From NCBI GenBank assembly GCA_017521325.1, contig JAFXCV010000067.1:30694-94693 (forward strand): a stretch of 64,000 nt of DNA, read 5' to 3'. Below the pieces are notes generated by a model. The model made no database searches. It was not told the DNA's origin and saw only the letters and a list, made by a program, of their open reading frames with translations. Position 1 is the first letter of the stretch. Each line of letters begins with the position of its first letter. This DNA comes from Oscillospiraceae bacterium (GTDB lineage Bacteria; Bacillota; Clostridia; Oscillospirales; Ruminococcaceae). The position numbers and the translations under genes were made by a program. Shown here piece after piece: positions 26,636 to 34,802 of the stretch.

Positions 26636-26911
26636 ATGCCGGAAATCACCGCCGCCCCCCACACCATGATTCTTGAAGATCGCAAAACGCTTAGTATTTC
26701 GGGCGTCACTGACGTTGACCGCTTTGATGAACGGGAGATCGTGCTGTACACACGGCAGGGAGAGCTGACAATCACGGGCAGGGAACTGCGCATCAACGCC
26801 GTGAGCGTCGAAACAGGGAACATGTCCGTCGAGGGCGATATCTGGTCGCTCTGCTACGGTGACCGTGACAAGCAGGCACCCCTCTCCCTGCTTGGAAGGC
26901 TGCTGCGATGA
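26636..26911 (+). CDS. yabP: Sporulation protein YabP
   Basis: A 91-residue YabP/YqfC-type protein with HTMILEDRKTLSISGVTDVD near the N-terminus and LTITGRELRINAVSVETGN in the middle. YabP is needed for spore cortex formation in Bacillus. The ATG at 26636 follows CAGGAGGAA. The stop overlaps the yabQ start (ATGA). The order yabP-yabQ-divIC-S1 protein is the conserved Firmicute cluster. Confidence 0.92.
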   Translation: MPEITAAPHTMILEDRKTLSISGVTDVDRFDEREIVLYTRQGELTITGRELRINAVSVETGNMSVEGDIWSLCYGDRDKQAPLSLLGRLLR

Positions 26912-27450
26912 CGGCGGCACTGGTCATCCCCGGAACCTACACCTCCCCCGAGGAGCAGCTCCTGCTCTTTGCAGGCGCATGCCTGCTGGGGATTCCGTGC
27001 GGCATCCTCTTTGACAGCATGCGTCTGCTTCGGCGGATCGTTCCCCATCCTGCCCCTCTTGTCGCCTTGGAGGACGTGCTGTTTCCGGTTCTGTGCGGAA
27101 TTCTCCTGCTCGGCTACACCACCGCCTTTGCGCAGAGCGTGTTCCGTTTCTACTATCTCTGGGGCTGTGTTCTGGGCTTTGGGCTGTATGAATGCACCCT
27201 CGGCAGCTTCATTCTGGCAGCAGCAGCAAGATTATGCAGGATTTTATCACTGCCCTTTAAAAAGCTGCGGCAGGCTTTTGCATTGATTTGTAAAAAAGTG
27301 GGGCAGATATTTGTAAAAAACAACAAAAAAACAGAAGAAGTACAACAAAATACGCAAAATCCCTTGCAAGATGCCCCCGAAATGGTGTATAATAAAAAAA
27401 GAAATATAAAGAAGGTGAAACAAAATGGCAAAAACAACTCGCAAAAATGA
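26908..27450 (+). CDS. yabQ: Spore cortex biosynthesis protein YabQ
   Basis: A 180-residue membrane protein with four to five helices, beginning in the family pattern EEQLLLFAGACLLGIPCGIL and FDSMRLLRRIVPH, and ending in a basic cytoplasmic tail. YabQ is a sporulation membrane protein required for cortex. It overlaps yabP by 4 bases and divIC by 26 bases. Its 3' end contains a promoter for divIC. Confidence 0.9.
   Translation: MTAALVIPGTYTSPEEQLLLFAGACLLGIPCGILFDSMRLLRRIVPHPAPLVALEDVLFPVLCGILLLGYTTAFAQSVFRFYYLWGCVLGFGLYECTLGSFILAAAARLCRILSLPFKKLRQAFALICKKVGQIFVKNNKKTEEVQQNTQNPLQDAPEMVYNKKRNIKKVKQNGKNNSQK
27364..27393 (+). promoter_or_regulatory. Internal promoter for divIC within yabQ (TTGCAA type)
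   Basis: TTGCAA (27364-27369), 18-base spacer, TATAAT (27388-27393), 32 bases before the divIC ATG. It would uncouple divIC, needed in growth, from the sporulation genes upstream. Confidence 0.7.
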
Positions 27451-27733
27451 AAAGTCCGGATTCTTTTTCCGTCTGATGCTTCGTGTTGCAGGTGTGCTGT
27501 TTGTGATTTTCTGTGTGGTATCCATCGTGAACACCCAGAACAGCACTGCCGAGAAGAAACAGGAGCTTGCGAAAATTGAAGCGGATATCGAAGAAATGAA
27601 GATGAACATTGACGAACTCAATGACATGAACCGTTCCGACGATATCAATCGTTATATGGAAAAGCTTGCGGTGGAGAATAATAACTACGCATATCCCGAC
27701 GAGCGCAGGTATTACGATACATCCCGTGACTGA
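27425..27733 (+). CDS. divIC: Septum formation initiator DivIC/FtsB-like
   Basis: A 102-residue bitopic protein: basic cytoplasmic N-terminus, one membrane helix near residues 16-36 (LMLRVAGVLFVIFCVVSIV), then an extracytoplasmic coiled coil (AEKKQELAKIEADIEEMKMN) and a short end with YMEKLAVENNNYAYPDER. It is part of the DivIB-DivIC-FtsL division complex. The ribosome site is GAAGGTG. It overlaps the end of yabQ. Confidence 0.88.
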   Translation: MAKTTRKNEKSGFFFRLMLRVAGVLFVIFCVVSIVNTQNSTAEKKQELAKIEADIEEMKMNIDELNDMNRSDDINRYMEKLAVENNNYAYPDERRYYDTSRD

Positions 27734-27774
27734 CACGGTTGATAGAATTTTTTAAAGCAGGGGGCTTTCAGTGT

Positions 27775-28224
27775 ATGCAGCTGGAAATCGGAAAAATTTA
27801 TGACGGAAAAGTAAAGGCAATCACAAACTACGGTGCATTTGTAGAAGTACCGGTCGAGGACGGCAAGCCCATCACGGGCATGGTACATATTTCAGAGGTT
27901 GCAAACGCCTATGTCACGGACATCCGTGAGTTCCTCACAGAGGAGCAGGAGGTCAAGGTCAAGGTGCTGCAGATCAACGAACAGGGCAAGATCAGCATGT
28001 CGATCAAGAAGGCTGTGACAGAAGAAAAGCCCGCACCCAAGCCCCGTCCACGCAAACCTGAGCGTGAGAAGGGCATTGTCTGGGAACCCAAGCCCCAGAA
28101 GCCGCAGTCCGAGATGACTTTCGAGGACATGATGAGCCGTTTCAAGCAGAACAGTGAGGAGCGCATGTGCGACATCAAGCGCAACACCGACCGCAAGAAC
28201 GGCAGCCGCAGGCGTTCGAAATAA
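27775..28224 (+). CDS. yabR: S1-domain RNA-binding protein (YabR-like)
   Basis: A 149-residue protein with one S1 domain at residues 1-75 (GKIYDGKVKAITNYGAFVEV, then GMVHISEVANAYVTDIREFL, and GKISMSIKK), followed by a basic Pro/Lys-rich linker and a C-terminal motif MTFEDMMSRFKQNSEERM. The ATG at 27775 follows GCAGGGGG; an upstream TTG at 27739 lacks a site. It sits right after divIC, as B. subtilis yabR does. Confidence 0.88.
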   Translation: MQLEIGKIYDGKVKAITNYGAFVEVPVEDGKPITGMVHISEVANAYVTDIREFLTEEQEVKVKVLQINEQGKISMSIKKAVTEEKPAPKPRPRKPEREKGIVWEPKPQKPQSEMTFEDMMSRFKQNSEERMCDIKRNTDRKNGSRRRSK

Positions 28225-28233
28225 ACATGGTAT

Positions 28234-28266
28234 AGCCGTCTTTGATGATTCAGAGGCGGCTTTTTT
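28234..28266 (+). terminator. Terminator of the yabP-yabR cluster
   Basis: Stem AGCCGTCTTTG with loop ATGATT and its GU-tolerant complement ending GGCGGCT, then six T. The remaining 150 bases to the next promoter hold nothing recognised. Confidence 0.8.
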
Positions 28267-28414
28267 GCGTGTAATGCATGATTTTGGGGAGATCGTATCA
28301 GCAGCAATTGCATTTTTTGTCCACCAGCGTTTTCAGGAATATTTCCATTCCTGCTGTTTTGTATTGCATATCGCATTATCTGTATCGGATTATGAAGAAA
28401 TCTGCAAATTTCTA

Positions 28415-28444
28415 TTGACGTACGGTGAATTTTTGTGGTATAAT
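28415..28444 (+). promoter_or_regulatory. Promoter of the dockerin-GH43 gene
   Basis: TTGACG (28415-28420), 18-base spacer, TATAAT (28439-28444) with an extended TGG just before the -10; 52 bases before the ATG. Confidence 0.8.
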
Positions 28445-28496
28445 TAACCAAAGAGGAAATGTACGTAACGAAATCGGCTGAATGGAGGAACAAAAT

Positions 28497-31406
28497 ATGC
28501 GTCAGATCAAACGCATGGGTGCAGCAATTGCGGCAGCGGCAATGCTGTTTTCACTCATGCCGTCGGAAATTCCTGTTCCGGCGGAAGCCAAAATCGTCAC
28601 AAATCCCTACAGCTGGGATTTTGCCGATGAAAGAAACGAGATCGTCAGCGGTGCAGCCTACACGATGATGGTGCGGCTGAGCGGAAAATTCATCACCGCA
28701 GCAGAAAACGGCAATGTCCACCAGTGGGAAAAGCTGGGGGATACCTCCCAGCAGTGGATCATTACGAAGATCGGAAACGGTGCGTGCAAGATCGTTTCCG
28801 CACAGGATCCGCAGCTTTCGCTGACCGTCGCAAACGGCGACAGCACGAACGGAAATAATATCTATCTTTCAGAATACGAGGATCTGCCCTCGCAGCATTT
28901 CATCCTGCACCGCACGGATGATGCCTACTATATCACGGCGGAATGCTCGGGCAATGCAGCGCTCGATGTCTATGACATCAGCCATGAAAACGGTGCCAAC
29001 ATCGACCAGTGGGATTACTGGGGCGGTGAAGGTCAGAAATTCTACATCCGCCCTGTGGACAGCAAGTACACGCTGCTGCGTGGCGATATGAACAATGACG
29101 GCGTGGTGAATGCCTTCGATGCGGCGATCATGAAGCGTGCAGTTTCAGAGGGCTTTGATGATGTGGCAGGAAAGGTTGCCGATATGAACGGCGATGGCGC
29201 AAACACGTCACAGGATATCCGCACGATCACGGATTTCCTGCTGGGAAAGGACAGCTATCAAACGCTTGCGGAGATCCCCTATGAAAAGGAATATGCGGCG
29301 TACCTGTTCACCTACTTCCTCGGCAACAACCCCGATCAGGAGCGCATGTCCTATGCCGTGAGCCTTGACGGCTACCACTTCAAGGCGCTCAACAACGGCA
29401 GAGAGGTTTATAAATCCTCTGTCGGCACGGGGTGCCTGCGTGACCCGTACATCTTCAAGGGCGAGGATGGGCTGTATTATCTGCTTGCGACCGATATGAA
29501 ATCCTCCCTCGGCTGGAGCAGTAACCGCAACATTATCAGCGCAAAATCCACCGATCTTGTGCATTGGTTTGATGAAACGCTCATTGAAATTGCAAACAAG
29601 TATCCGCTGATGCAGGGTGCCGACAGAGCGTGGGCGCCGCAGGCGATCTACGATCCCGAGAAGGAATCGTACATGATCTACTATGCAGCCCGAGTTCCCG
29701 GAAGGGATGACCGCACGATCATGTACTATGCCTACAGCAAGGATATGAAGAAGCTCGACACCGAGCCGCAGCTTCTGTTTGCGCCGAAAAATGGCGATGA
29801 TGCGATTGATTCCGACATCATCTACCAGAATGGCAAGTACTATATGTACTACAAGAACGAAACCAACAAGCGCATCTATCTTGCGACCGCCGATCACGCA
29901 AACGGCCCGTACACCGAGATCAAGCAGGTTTCCGAGGGCAATATCGGCGTGGAAGGTCCGAACATCTACAATCTCATCGGCACGGACAAATGGCTGATGA
30001 TGTCGGATGCCTACGGCAACGGCTATTATGTGATGCAGGAAACGACCGATCTTGAGAATTTCAAGACGCTTGACAGAAACAGCTACAGCTTCGACTTCAC
30101 GCCACGACATGGCTACGTCATTCCGATCACGGATGACCAGTACGACGCACTTGTCAGCGCATTCCCCTCCGATTCGATTTCACCGAGAAATACGGGGATG
30201 CAGAAAGTGAAGGCAGTGCTTGCACAGGGCGAATCGGCGGCACTTCCCGATACCGTTACGGCGCAGTACTCGAATGGCGGAACAGCGCAGTTCCCCGTGG
30301 AGTGGAATGCCGCAGAGCTTGCCGCTGTAGATACCTCCAAGCCCGGAAAATACACTGTTACAGGCAAAGTCAATGCAAATCCCTACGCAAATCCATTCAT
30401 TGCAGAGCGTGCCGATCCCCATGTGGTCAAGGGGGATGACGGGTACTATTATTTTACCGCATCCTACCCTGCCTACGGCGATGTGAACAAGGGCTATGAC
30501 AAGATTATCCTGCGCCGCAGTCAGACGGTTGCAGGGCTTGCCGATGCGGAAGAAAAGACCATCTGGCAGGCGCACAGCAGCGGCATCATGGCAAAGCATA
30601 TCTGGGCACCCGAAATGCACTGCATCAAGGGTGTGTGGTACATGTTCTTTGCCGCAGGCAGCAGCAGCGATATCTGGGCAATCCGCCCCTATGTCCTCAA
30701 ATGCGACGGCGATCCGTACACCGGAACATGGACGGAATGCGGTCAGGTGCAGGCGGCACCGGGGGATACAAGCTCCTTCCGTTCGTTCTCACTGGATATG
30801 ACCTATTTTGAGCATAACGGAAAGCATTATGTCATCTGGGCGGAGATCAAGGGGGATTCGTCGCTTTTCATGGCGGAAATCAATCCCGACGAGCCTTATA
30901 AGATGCTCACAGCGCCCATTCTGCTGACAAAGCCCGAATACGGTTGGGAGCTTGTCAACCACAGGGTAAACGAGGGTGCAGCTGTGATGAAGACGGACGA
31001 CAAGGTCTATGTGTTCTTCTCGGCATCCGGCACAGGCTCGGAGTACTGCGTCGGACGTCTGGAGGCAGATGCATCGGCAAATCTCATGGATATCAAGAAC
31101 TGGACGAAGATCAAAACACCCGTGCTTTCCACGGGGAATCTTTACGGTGAATCCGGCCCCGGTCACAACAGCTTTGTGACCGATGAAAACGGCAATCTTC
31201 TGATTGTGTATCACGCAAGACCGCTGTCCCACGCATCGAAGGGCTGCGGCAGCTATGCAAGCGATCCGCTGTATGATCCGTGCCGTCATGCACGCATCAA
31301 GCGAGTGTTCTTTGCAGGTGACGGAACCCCCGTCATCAGTATGAATCCGGACGAGGAGCTGGCAGCACGTTTCCGCACGGTGACAGCGGAAATCACAGTC
31401 AAATGA
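28497..31406 (+). CDS. Cellulosomal double GH43 enzyme with ricin-type and dockerin domains
   Basis: A 969-residue secreted protein. Order: signal peptide (1-31); beta-trefoil ricin/CBM13-like domain (about 32-190, with QQWIITKIGNG and GGEGQKFYIRPV); internal dockerin (195-255, GDMNNDGVVNAFDAAIMKRA and ADMNGDGANTSQDIRTI); first GH43 propeller (260-545, RDPYIF, SDIIYQNGKYY, GVEGPNIY); bacterial Ig-like domain (570-628); second GH43 (630-960, ADPHVVKGDDGYYYF, HIWAPEMH, SLDMTYFEHNGKHY, VNEGAAV). Both GH43 modules keep candidate base Asp and acid Glu. Likely substrates are arabinan or arabinoxylan side chains, which is inference. The ATG at 28497 follows GGAGG. Confidence 0.88.
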   Translation: MRQIKRMGAAIAAAAMLFSLMPSEIPVPAEAKIVTNPYSWDFADERNEIVSGAAYTMMVRLSGKFITAAENGNVHQWEKLGDTSQQWIITKIGNGACKIVSAQDPQLSLTVANGDSTNGNNIYLSEYEDLPSQHFILHRTDDAYYITAECSGNAALDVYDISHENGANIDQWDYWGGEGQKFYIRPVDSKYTLLRGDMNNDGVVNAFDAAIMKRAVSEGFDDVAGKVADMNGDGANTSQDIRTITDFLLGKDSYQTLAEIPYEKEYAAYLFTYFLGNNPDQERMSYAVSLDGYHFKALNNGREVYKSSVGTGCLRDPYIFKGEDGLYYLLATDMKSSLGWSSNRNIISAKSTDLVHWFDETLIEIANKYPLMQGADRAWAPQAIYDPEKESYMIYYAARVPGRDDRTIMYYAYSKDMKKLDTEPQLLFAPKNGDDAIDSDIIYQNGKYYMYYKNETNKRIYLATADHANGPYTEIKQVSEGNIGVEGPNIYNLIGTDKWLMMSDAYGNGYYVMQETTDLENFKTLDRNSYSFDFTPRHGYVIPITDDQYDALVSAFPSDSISPRNTGMQKVKAVLAQGESAALPDTVTAQYSNGGTAQFPVEWNAAELAAVDTSKPGKYTVTGKVNANPYANPFIAERADPHVVKGDDGYYYFTASYPAYGDVNKGYDKIILRRSQTVAGLADAEEKTIWQAHSSGIMAKHIWAPEMHCIKGVWYMFFAAGSSSDIWAIRPYVLKCDGDPYTGTWTECGQVQAAPGDTSSFRSFSLDMTYFEHNGKHYVIWAEIKGDSSLFMAEINPDEPYKMLTAPILLTKPEYGWELVNHRVNEGAAVMKTDDKVYVFFSASGTGSEYCVGRLEADASANLMDIKNWTKIKTPVLSTGNLYGESGPGHNSFVTDENGNLLIVYHARPLSHASKGCGSYASDPLYDPCRHARIKRVFFAGDGTPVISMNPDEELAARFRTVTAEITVK

Positions 31407-31525
31407 TACAATTCCCGATCACCGCATGCGGCGATTGGGTTGTAAATAAAGAAGGGGCAATGCCCCATACCGAAATGTCGGAACGTGCAAATTCCGACTG
31501 TCAAAAAACAAGGGGGAAAATCATC

Positions 31526-34120
31526 ATGAAATGGTATCAGAGAATGATATCGGCAATCACGGCAGCGGCACTGATCAGCCCGTTTGCAATCGGACAGGAT
31601 TTCGATGCGCTGTCGGCACAGACGGTTGTGATCTCACCGTACAACACCTATGAGATCAACGGCGGCAAATTCGAAGGCTGGGGAACTTCCCTGTGCTGGT
31701 GGGCAAATCGTGTGGGTTACTCCGATTCGCTTGCAAAGCAGACAGCGGAGCTGTTCTACGGCGACACGGGTCTGCGCATGAACATCGCCCGCTACAACAT
31801 CGGCGGCGGCGATAATCCAAGCCATAACCACATCACACGAACCGACTCGGCAATTCCGGGCTATTCCAAGTACCAGAATGGACAGATCACCTACGACTGG
31901 AATGCGGATAAGAACCAGAGAAACGTCCTGCTCAAGTGTATTGAGGCAGCGGGCGATGATATGATCGTCGAAATGTTCTCCAACTCTCCGCCCTACTACA
32001 TGACCAAGAGCGGATGCTCCAGCGGCGGCGCAAATCCCAATGTCAACAACCTCAAGGATGATATGTACGACGAATTTGCAGACTACCTTGCAGAAGTCTG
32101 CAAGCATTACGAAACCGAATGGGGCGTGGATGTACAGAGTATCAGTACGATGAATGAACCGTACACGAACTTCTGGTATGCAAACAGCCCCAAGCAGGAG
32201 GGCTGCCACTTCGACATCGGCAACACCCAGACAACGATGATCCTCGAAATGCAGAAGTCCCTCAATGAGCGTGGACTTGGCGATTCCATCTTCGTCTGCG
32301 GTACGGACGAAACCTCCATTGACACACAGATCAATGCATTTAACGCAATGTCCAAGGAAGCACAGAACGTGCTCGGACGTATCGACACCCATACCTACGG
32401 CGGCAGCAAGCGCACGGAGCTGAAGGAACTTGCCATCAAGAACGGCAAGAACCTCTGGATGAGTGAGGTTGACGGCAACGGCACCGCAGGTCAGAATGCA
32501 GGCGAAATGGCAGCTGCACTGTGGCTCTCCAACCGTATCACAACCGACTGCAACTATCTCAACTGCTCTGCATGGGTACTCTGGCAGGCAATCGACAAGC
32601 ACATCTGCGCAGCAGGCTACAACGGCAAGAAGGATTCGGGTATGCCCGACATCTCCACAGGTTTCTGGGGTCTGGCAGTTGCTGACCACGACAAGGATAC
32701 CGTCGTTCTGACAAAGAAGTACTATGCATTCGGTCAGTATTCCAGATACATCCGTCCGGGCTTCACGATGCTCAAGTCCTCCAATTCCACAATGGCGGCA
32801 TATGACGAGGAAAACGACCAGCTCGTTATCGTTGCAACCAACACCTCTGGCGGCAATTCCGAAATGTATTTCGACCTGTCCCAGTTTGCTTCCATCGGCG
32901 GCAGCGCACAGGCAATCCGTACCAGCGGCAGCATGGCAAACGGCGAAAACTGGAAGGATGTGGGCAATATCGCAACAAACGGCAACGGCTTTACCGCAAC
33001 GCTTGCAGGCAATTCCATCACCACCTTCATCATCAATGACGTGACCGCCCTGAAATTTTCCAAGGACAACGAGATCACACCCGTTGCAACGGACGGCTCC
33101 GCTGCATGGAACAATTCCGCAAACGACTACACCAAGGTATTCGACGGCAGCACCTCCACCTATTTCGACGGCGTGGGCAACGGCTGGGTACAGGCTGACC
33201 TCGGCGCACTGTATGACATCACCGCAATCGGTTATGCACCCCGTTCGGGCTTTGAATACCGCTGTGTGGACGCAGAGATCTTCGGTTCCGAGGACGGCGT
33301 AACATGGACGAATATGTTCACCATCAAGGGCGCACCCTTCGCAGGCATCAACTACGCAACAAAGCTCAACAACAACCAGAACGTGCGCTATATCAAGTAT
33401 CAGGTTCCAAACGGCACACCGAACAACGGCGTGAACAAGGATTCCACCTACTGCTGCAACCTCGCAGAGCTGAAATTCTACGGCGACAGTGCCGCACTGA
33501 AGGATCTGACAAAGATCGACCTGTCGGGCGCAACACTCAGCGGCTCTGCGGCATGGAATAATTCCGCAAACGACTACACCAAGGCATTTGACGGCGACAC
33601 CGCAACATTCTTTGACGGCGTTGGCAACGGCTGGGTGCAGGCAGAGCTTGACAAGGCGTATGACCTGACGGCGATCGGCTATGCCCCCAGAAAGGGCTAT
33701 GAGGCACGCTGCGTGGATGCGATCTTTGAGGTTTCCGCAGACGGCAAAAACTGGACGGAGGCATACACCGTTCCCACGAAGCCCGGTTCCGGCATAAATT
33801 ACATCATGACTGAGGACTGCACAAACGTGAAGTTCATCCGCTACCGTGTTCCCGAGGGCGCACCGAAGAATCCCTACAGCACGGACGATGTGTACTGCTG
33901 CAACATTGCGGAAATCGTGCTGTTCGGCGAGGAATCGAAGGTGATTGCAGGCGATGTGGACGGCAATGCGGAATTCGCAATCCTCGATATTATCCAGATG
34001 CAGAAATTCCTGCTCGGTCTTGATACCCCCAAGAACCTCATGGGCGGCGATATGGACGGAAACGGCGTAATCAATGCATTTGACCTGGCACTTATGAAGC
34101 GTGAAATTCTGAAGAAATAA
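31526..34120 (+). CDS. Cellulosomal GH30-like endo-galactanase with two discoidin domains and dockerin
   Basis: A 864-residue secreted enzyme. Signal peptide (1-30); a GH30-type barrel (about 30-510) with FEGWGTSLCWWANRVG and RMNIARYNIGGGD typical of endo-beta-1,6-galactanase-like members; acid/base Glu in STMNEPYTN near residue 209; nucleophile Glu in WMSEVDGNG near 313. Two similar F5/8-type (discoidin) domains follow at about 515-660 and 665-805, both starting SAAWNNSANDYTK. The C-terminal dockerin is at 808-864 (AGDVDGNAEFAILDI, GGDMDGNGVINAFDLAL). The ATG at 31526 follows AGGGGG. It is probably cotranscribed with the GH43 gene, 119 bases upstream; substrate is inferred. Confidence 0.87.
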   Translation: MKWYQRMISAITAAALISPFAIGQDFDALSAQTVVISPYNTYEINGGKFEGWGTSLCWWANRVGYSDSLAKQTAELFYGDTGLRMNIARYNIGGGDNPSHNHITRTDSAIPGYSKYQNGQITYDWNADKNQRNVLLKCIEAAGDDMIVEMFSNSPPYYMTKSGCSSGGANPNVNNLKDDMYDEFADYLAEVCKHYETEWGVDVQSISTMNEPYTNFWYANSPKQEGCHFDIGNTQTTMILEMQKSLNERGLGDSIFVCGTDETSIDTQINAFNAMSKEAQNVLGRIDTHTYGGSKRTELKELAIKNGKNLWMSEVDGNGTAGQNAGEMAAALWLSNRITTDCNYLNCSAWVLWQAIDKHICAAGYNGKKDSGMPDISTGFWGLAVADHDKDTVVLTKKYYAFGQYSRYIRPGFTMLKSSNSTMAAYDEENDQLVIVATNTSGGNSEMYFDLSQFASIGGSAQAIRTSGSMANGENWKDVGNIATNGNGFTATLAGNSITTFIINDVTALKFSKDNEITPVATDGSAAWNNSANDYTKVFDGSTSTYFDGVGNGWVQADLGALYDITAIGYAPRSGFEYRCVDAEIFGSEDGVTWTNMFTIKGAPFAGINYATKLNNNQNVRYIKYQVPNGTPNNGVNKDSTYCCNLAELKFYGDSAALKDLTKIDLSGATLSGSAAWNNSANDYTKAFDGDTATFFDGVGNGWVQAELDKAYDLTAIGYAPRKGYEARCVDAIFEVSADGKNWTEAYTVPTKPGSGINYIMTEDCTNVKFIRYRVPEGAPKNPYSTDDVYCCNIAEIVLFGEESKVIAGDVDGNAEFAILDIIQMQKFLLGLDTPKNLMGGDMDGNGVINAFDLALMKREILKK

Positions 34121-34124
34121 CGAG

Positions 34125-34155
34125 AAGCCGCCTCCCAAAGAGGCGGCTTTGGTTT
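34125..34155 (+). terminator. Terminator after the GH30-like gene
   Basis: Stem AAGCCGCCTC, loop CCAAA, complement GAGGCGGCTT, then TTGGTTTG. Confidence 0.85.
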
Positions 34156-34464
34156 GTTGATAAAACGACAGTGGTCGCAGATTGCTCGTCCCCCGCCGCC
34201 CGAAGGGACGACACTATCCTCCTTCACACATCAAAGGGGATGGGAATCGGGAAGGGGGGTGTGGGGGGAAACCGAAAGGGAAGGGGGAAGGAGTCCACCT
34301 TCCCTTTGGGTCTTCCACCCACATACTGAAGTGCAGCTTCGAATTCAAAATGCGTTTCAGAAGAATAAAGAATGAAGAATAATGAAAAAAGAATAAACCG
34401 TCACACCTGCGGTGTGACATCTCACCTTTCAGGGGAGGCAAGGGCGGCAGTTCGCCGCCCCCTC
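34156..34464. other. Gene-free GC-rich spacer before the B12 operon
   Basis: About 300 bases without a credible gene. It holds a degraded copy of the GC-rich dispersed repeat (around 34181-34270), the hairpin GTCACACC/GGTGTGAC near 34400-34420 and GGCGGCAG-TTCGCCGCC near 34444-34460, the latter just before the next promoter. Confidence 0.55.
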
Positions 34465-34493
34465 TTGACGAACCTCCCGAATCATGCTATACT
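34465..34493 (+). promoter_or_regulatory. B12 operon promoter
   Basis: TTGACG (34465-34470), 17-base spacer, TATACT (34488-34493). Transcription would start at about 34500, at the 5' edge of the riboswitch. Confidence 0.8.
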
Positions 34494-34499
34494 ATAAAC

Positions 34500-34640
34500 A
34501 AGGGGGAAATCCCCCGAATGCAGTCCGCAGGAGGGAAGTCCGGTGAGAATCCGGCGCAACCATCATTACCGTATTTGGGAAGCTCCCCATAAGTCGGGTC
34601 GCTCGGCGGAAACTGCAAGGCAAAAACGCATTTTTGGACT
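34500..34640 (+). promoter_or_regulatory. Cobalamin riboswitch aptamer
   Basis: The leader contains the cobalamin-aptamer core pattern GGGAAGTCCGGTGAGAATCC (from 34533), followed by the B12-box-like AAGTCGGGTCGCTCGGCG (34591-34608; consensus AGYCMGgAgaCCkGC). It stands 170-300 bases ahead of a predicted B12 capture and ECF transport operon. The usual GCCACTG segment is poorly matched, so this may be a variant subclass. Binding is inferred. Confidence 0.75.
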
Positions 34641-34706
34641 GGAAGAATGCAGCCAACCGATCGTTCCGCAGGAAAATTATATTCTGACGGGATCCGGAAA
34701 TCGCTG

Positions 34707-34750
34707 CGTCTTTTTGCTGCAAATGCATCAAAAAGACGTTTTTCATTTTT
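34707..34750 (+). terminator. Riboswitch-controlled terminator
   Basis: A perfect 10-base stem (CGTCTTTTTG, 34707-34716, with CAAAAAGACG, 34729-34738) and then TTTTTCATTTTT. It lies between the aptamer and the first gene, so bound cobalamin is expected to favour termination. Confidence 0.8.
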
Positions 34751-34802
34751 CGGGATGGCAGGCATCTGGCCGCCCAAAAATCTACAGAAAAGAGGAGTTT
34801 AA

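Noticed and set aside
31634..34138. 834-codon minus-strand ORF over the GH30-like gene
   Set aside because: Cys/His-rich composition typical of an antisense shadow; the plus-strand enzyme has complete catalytic and dockerin motifs.
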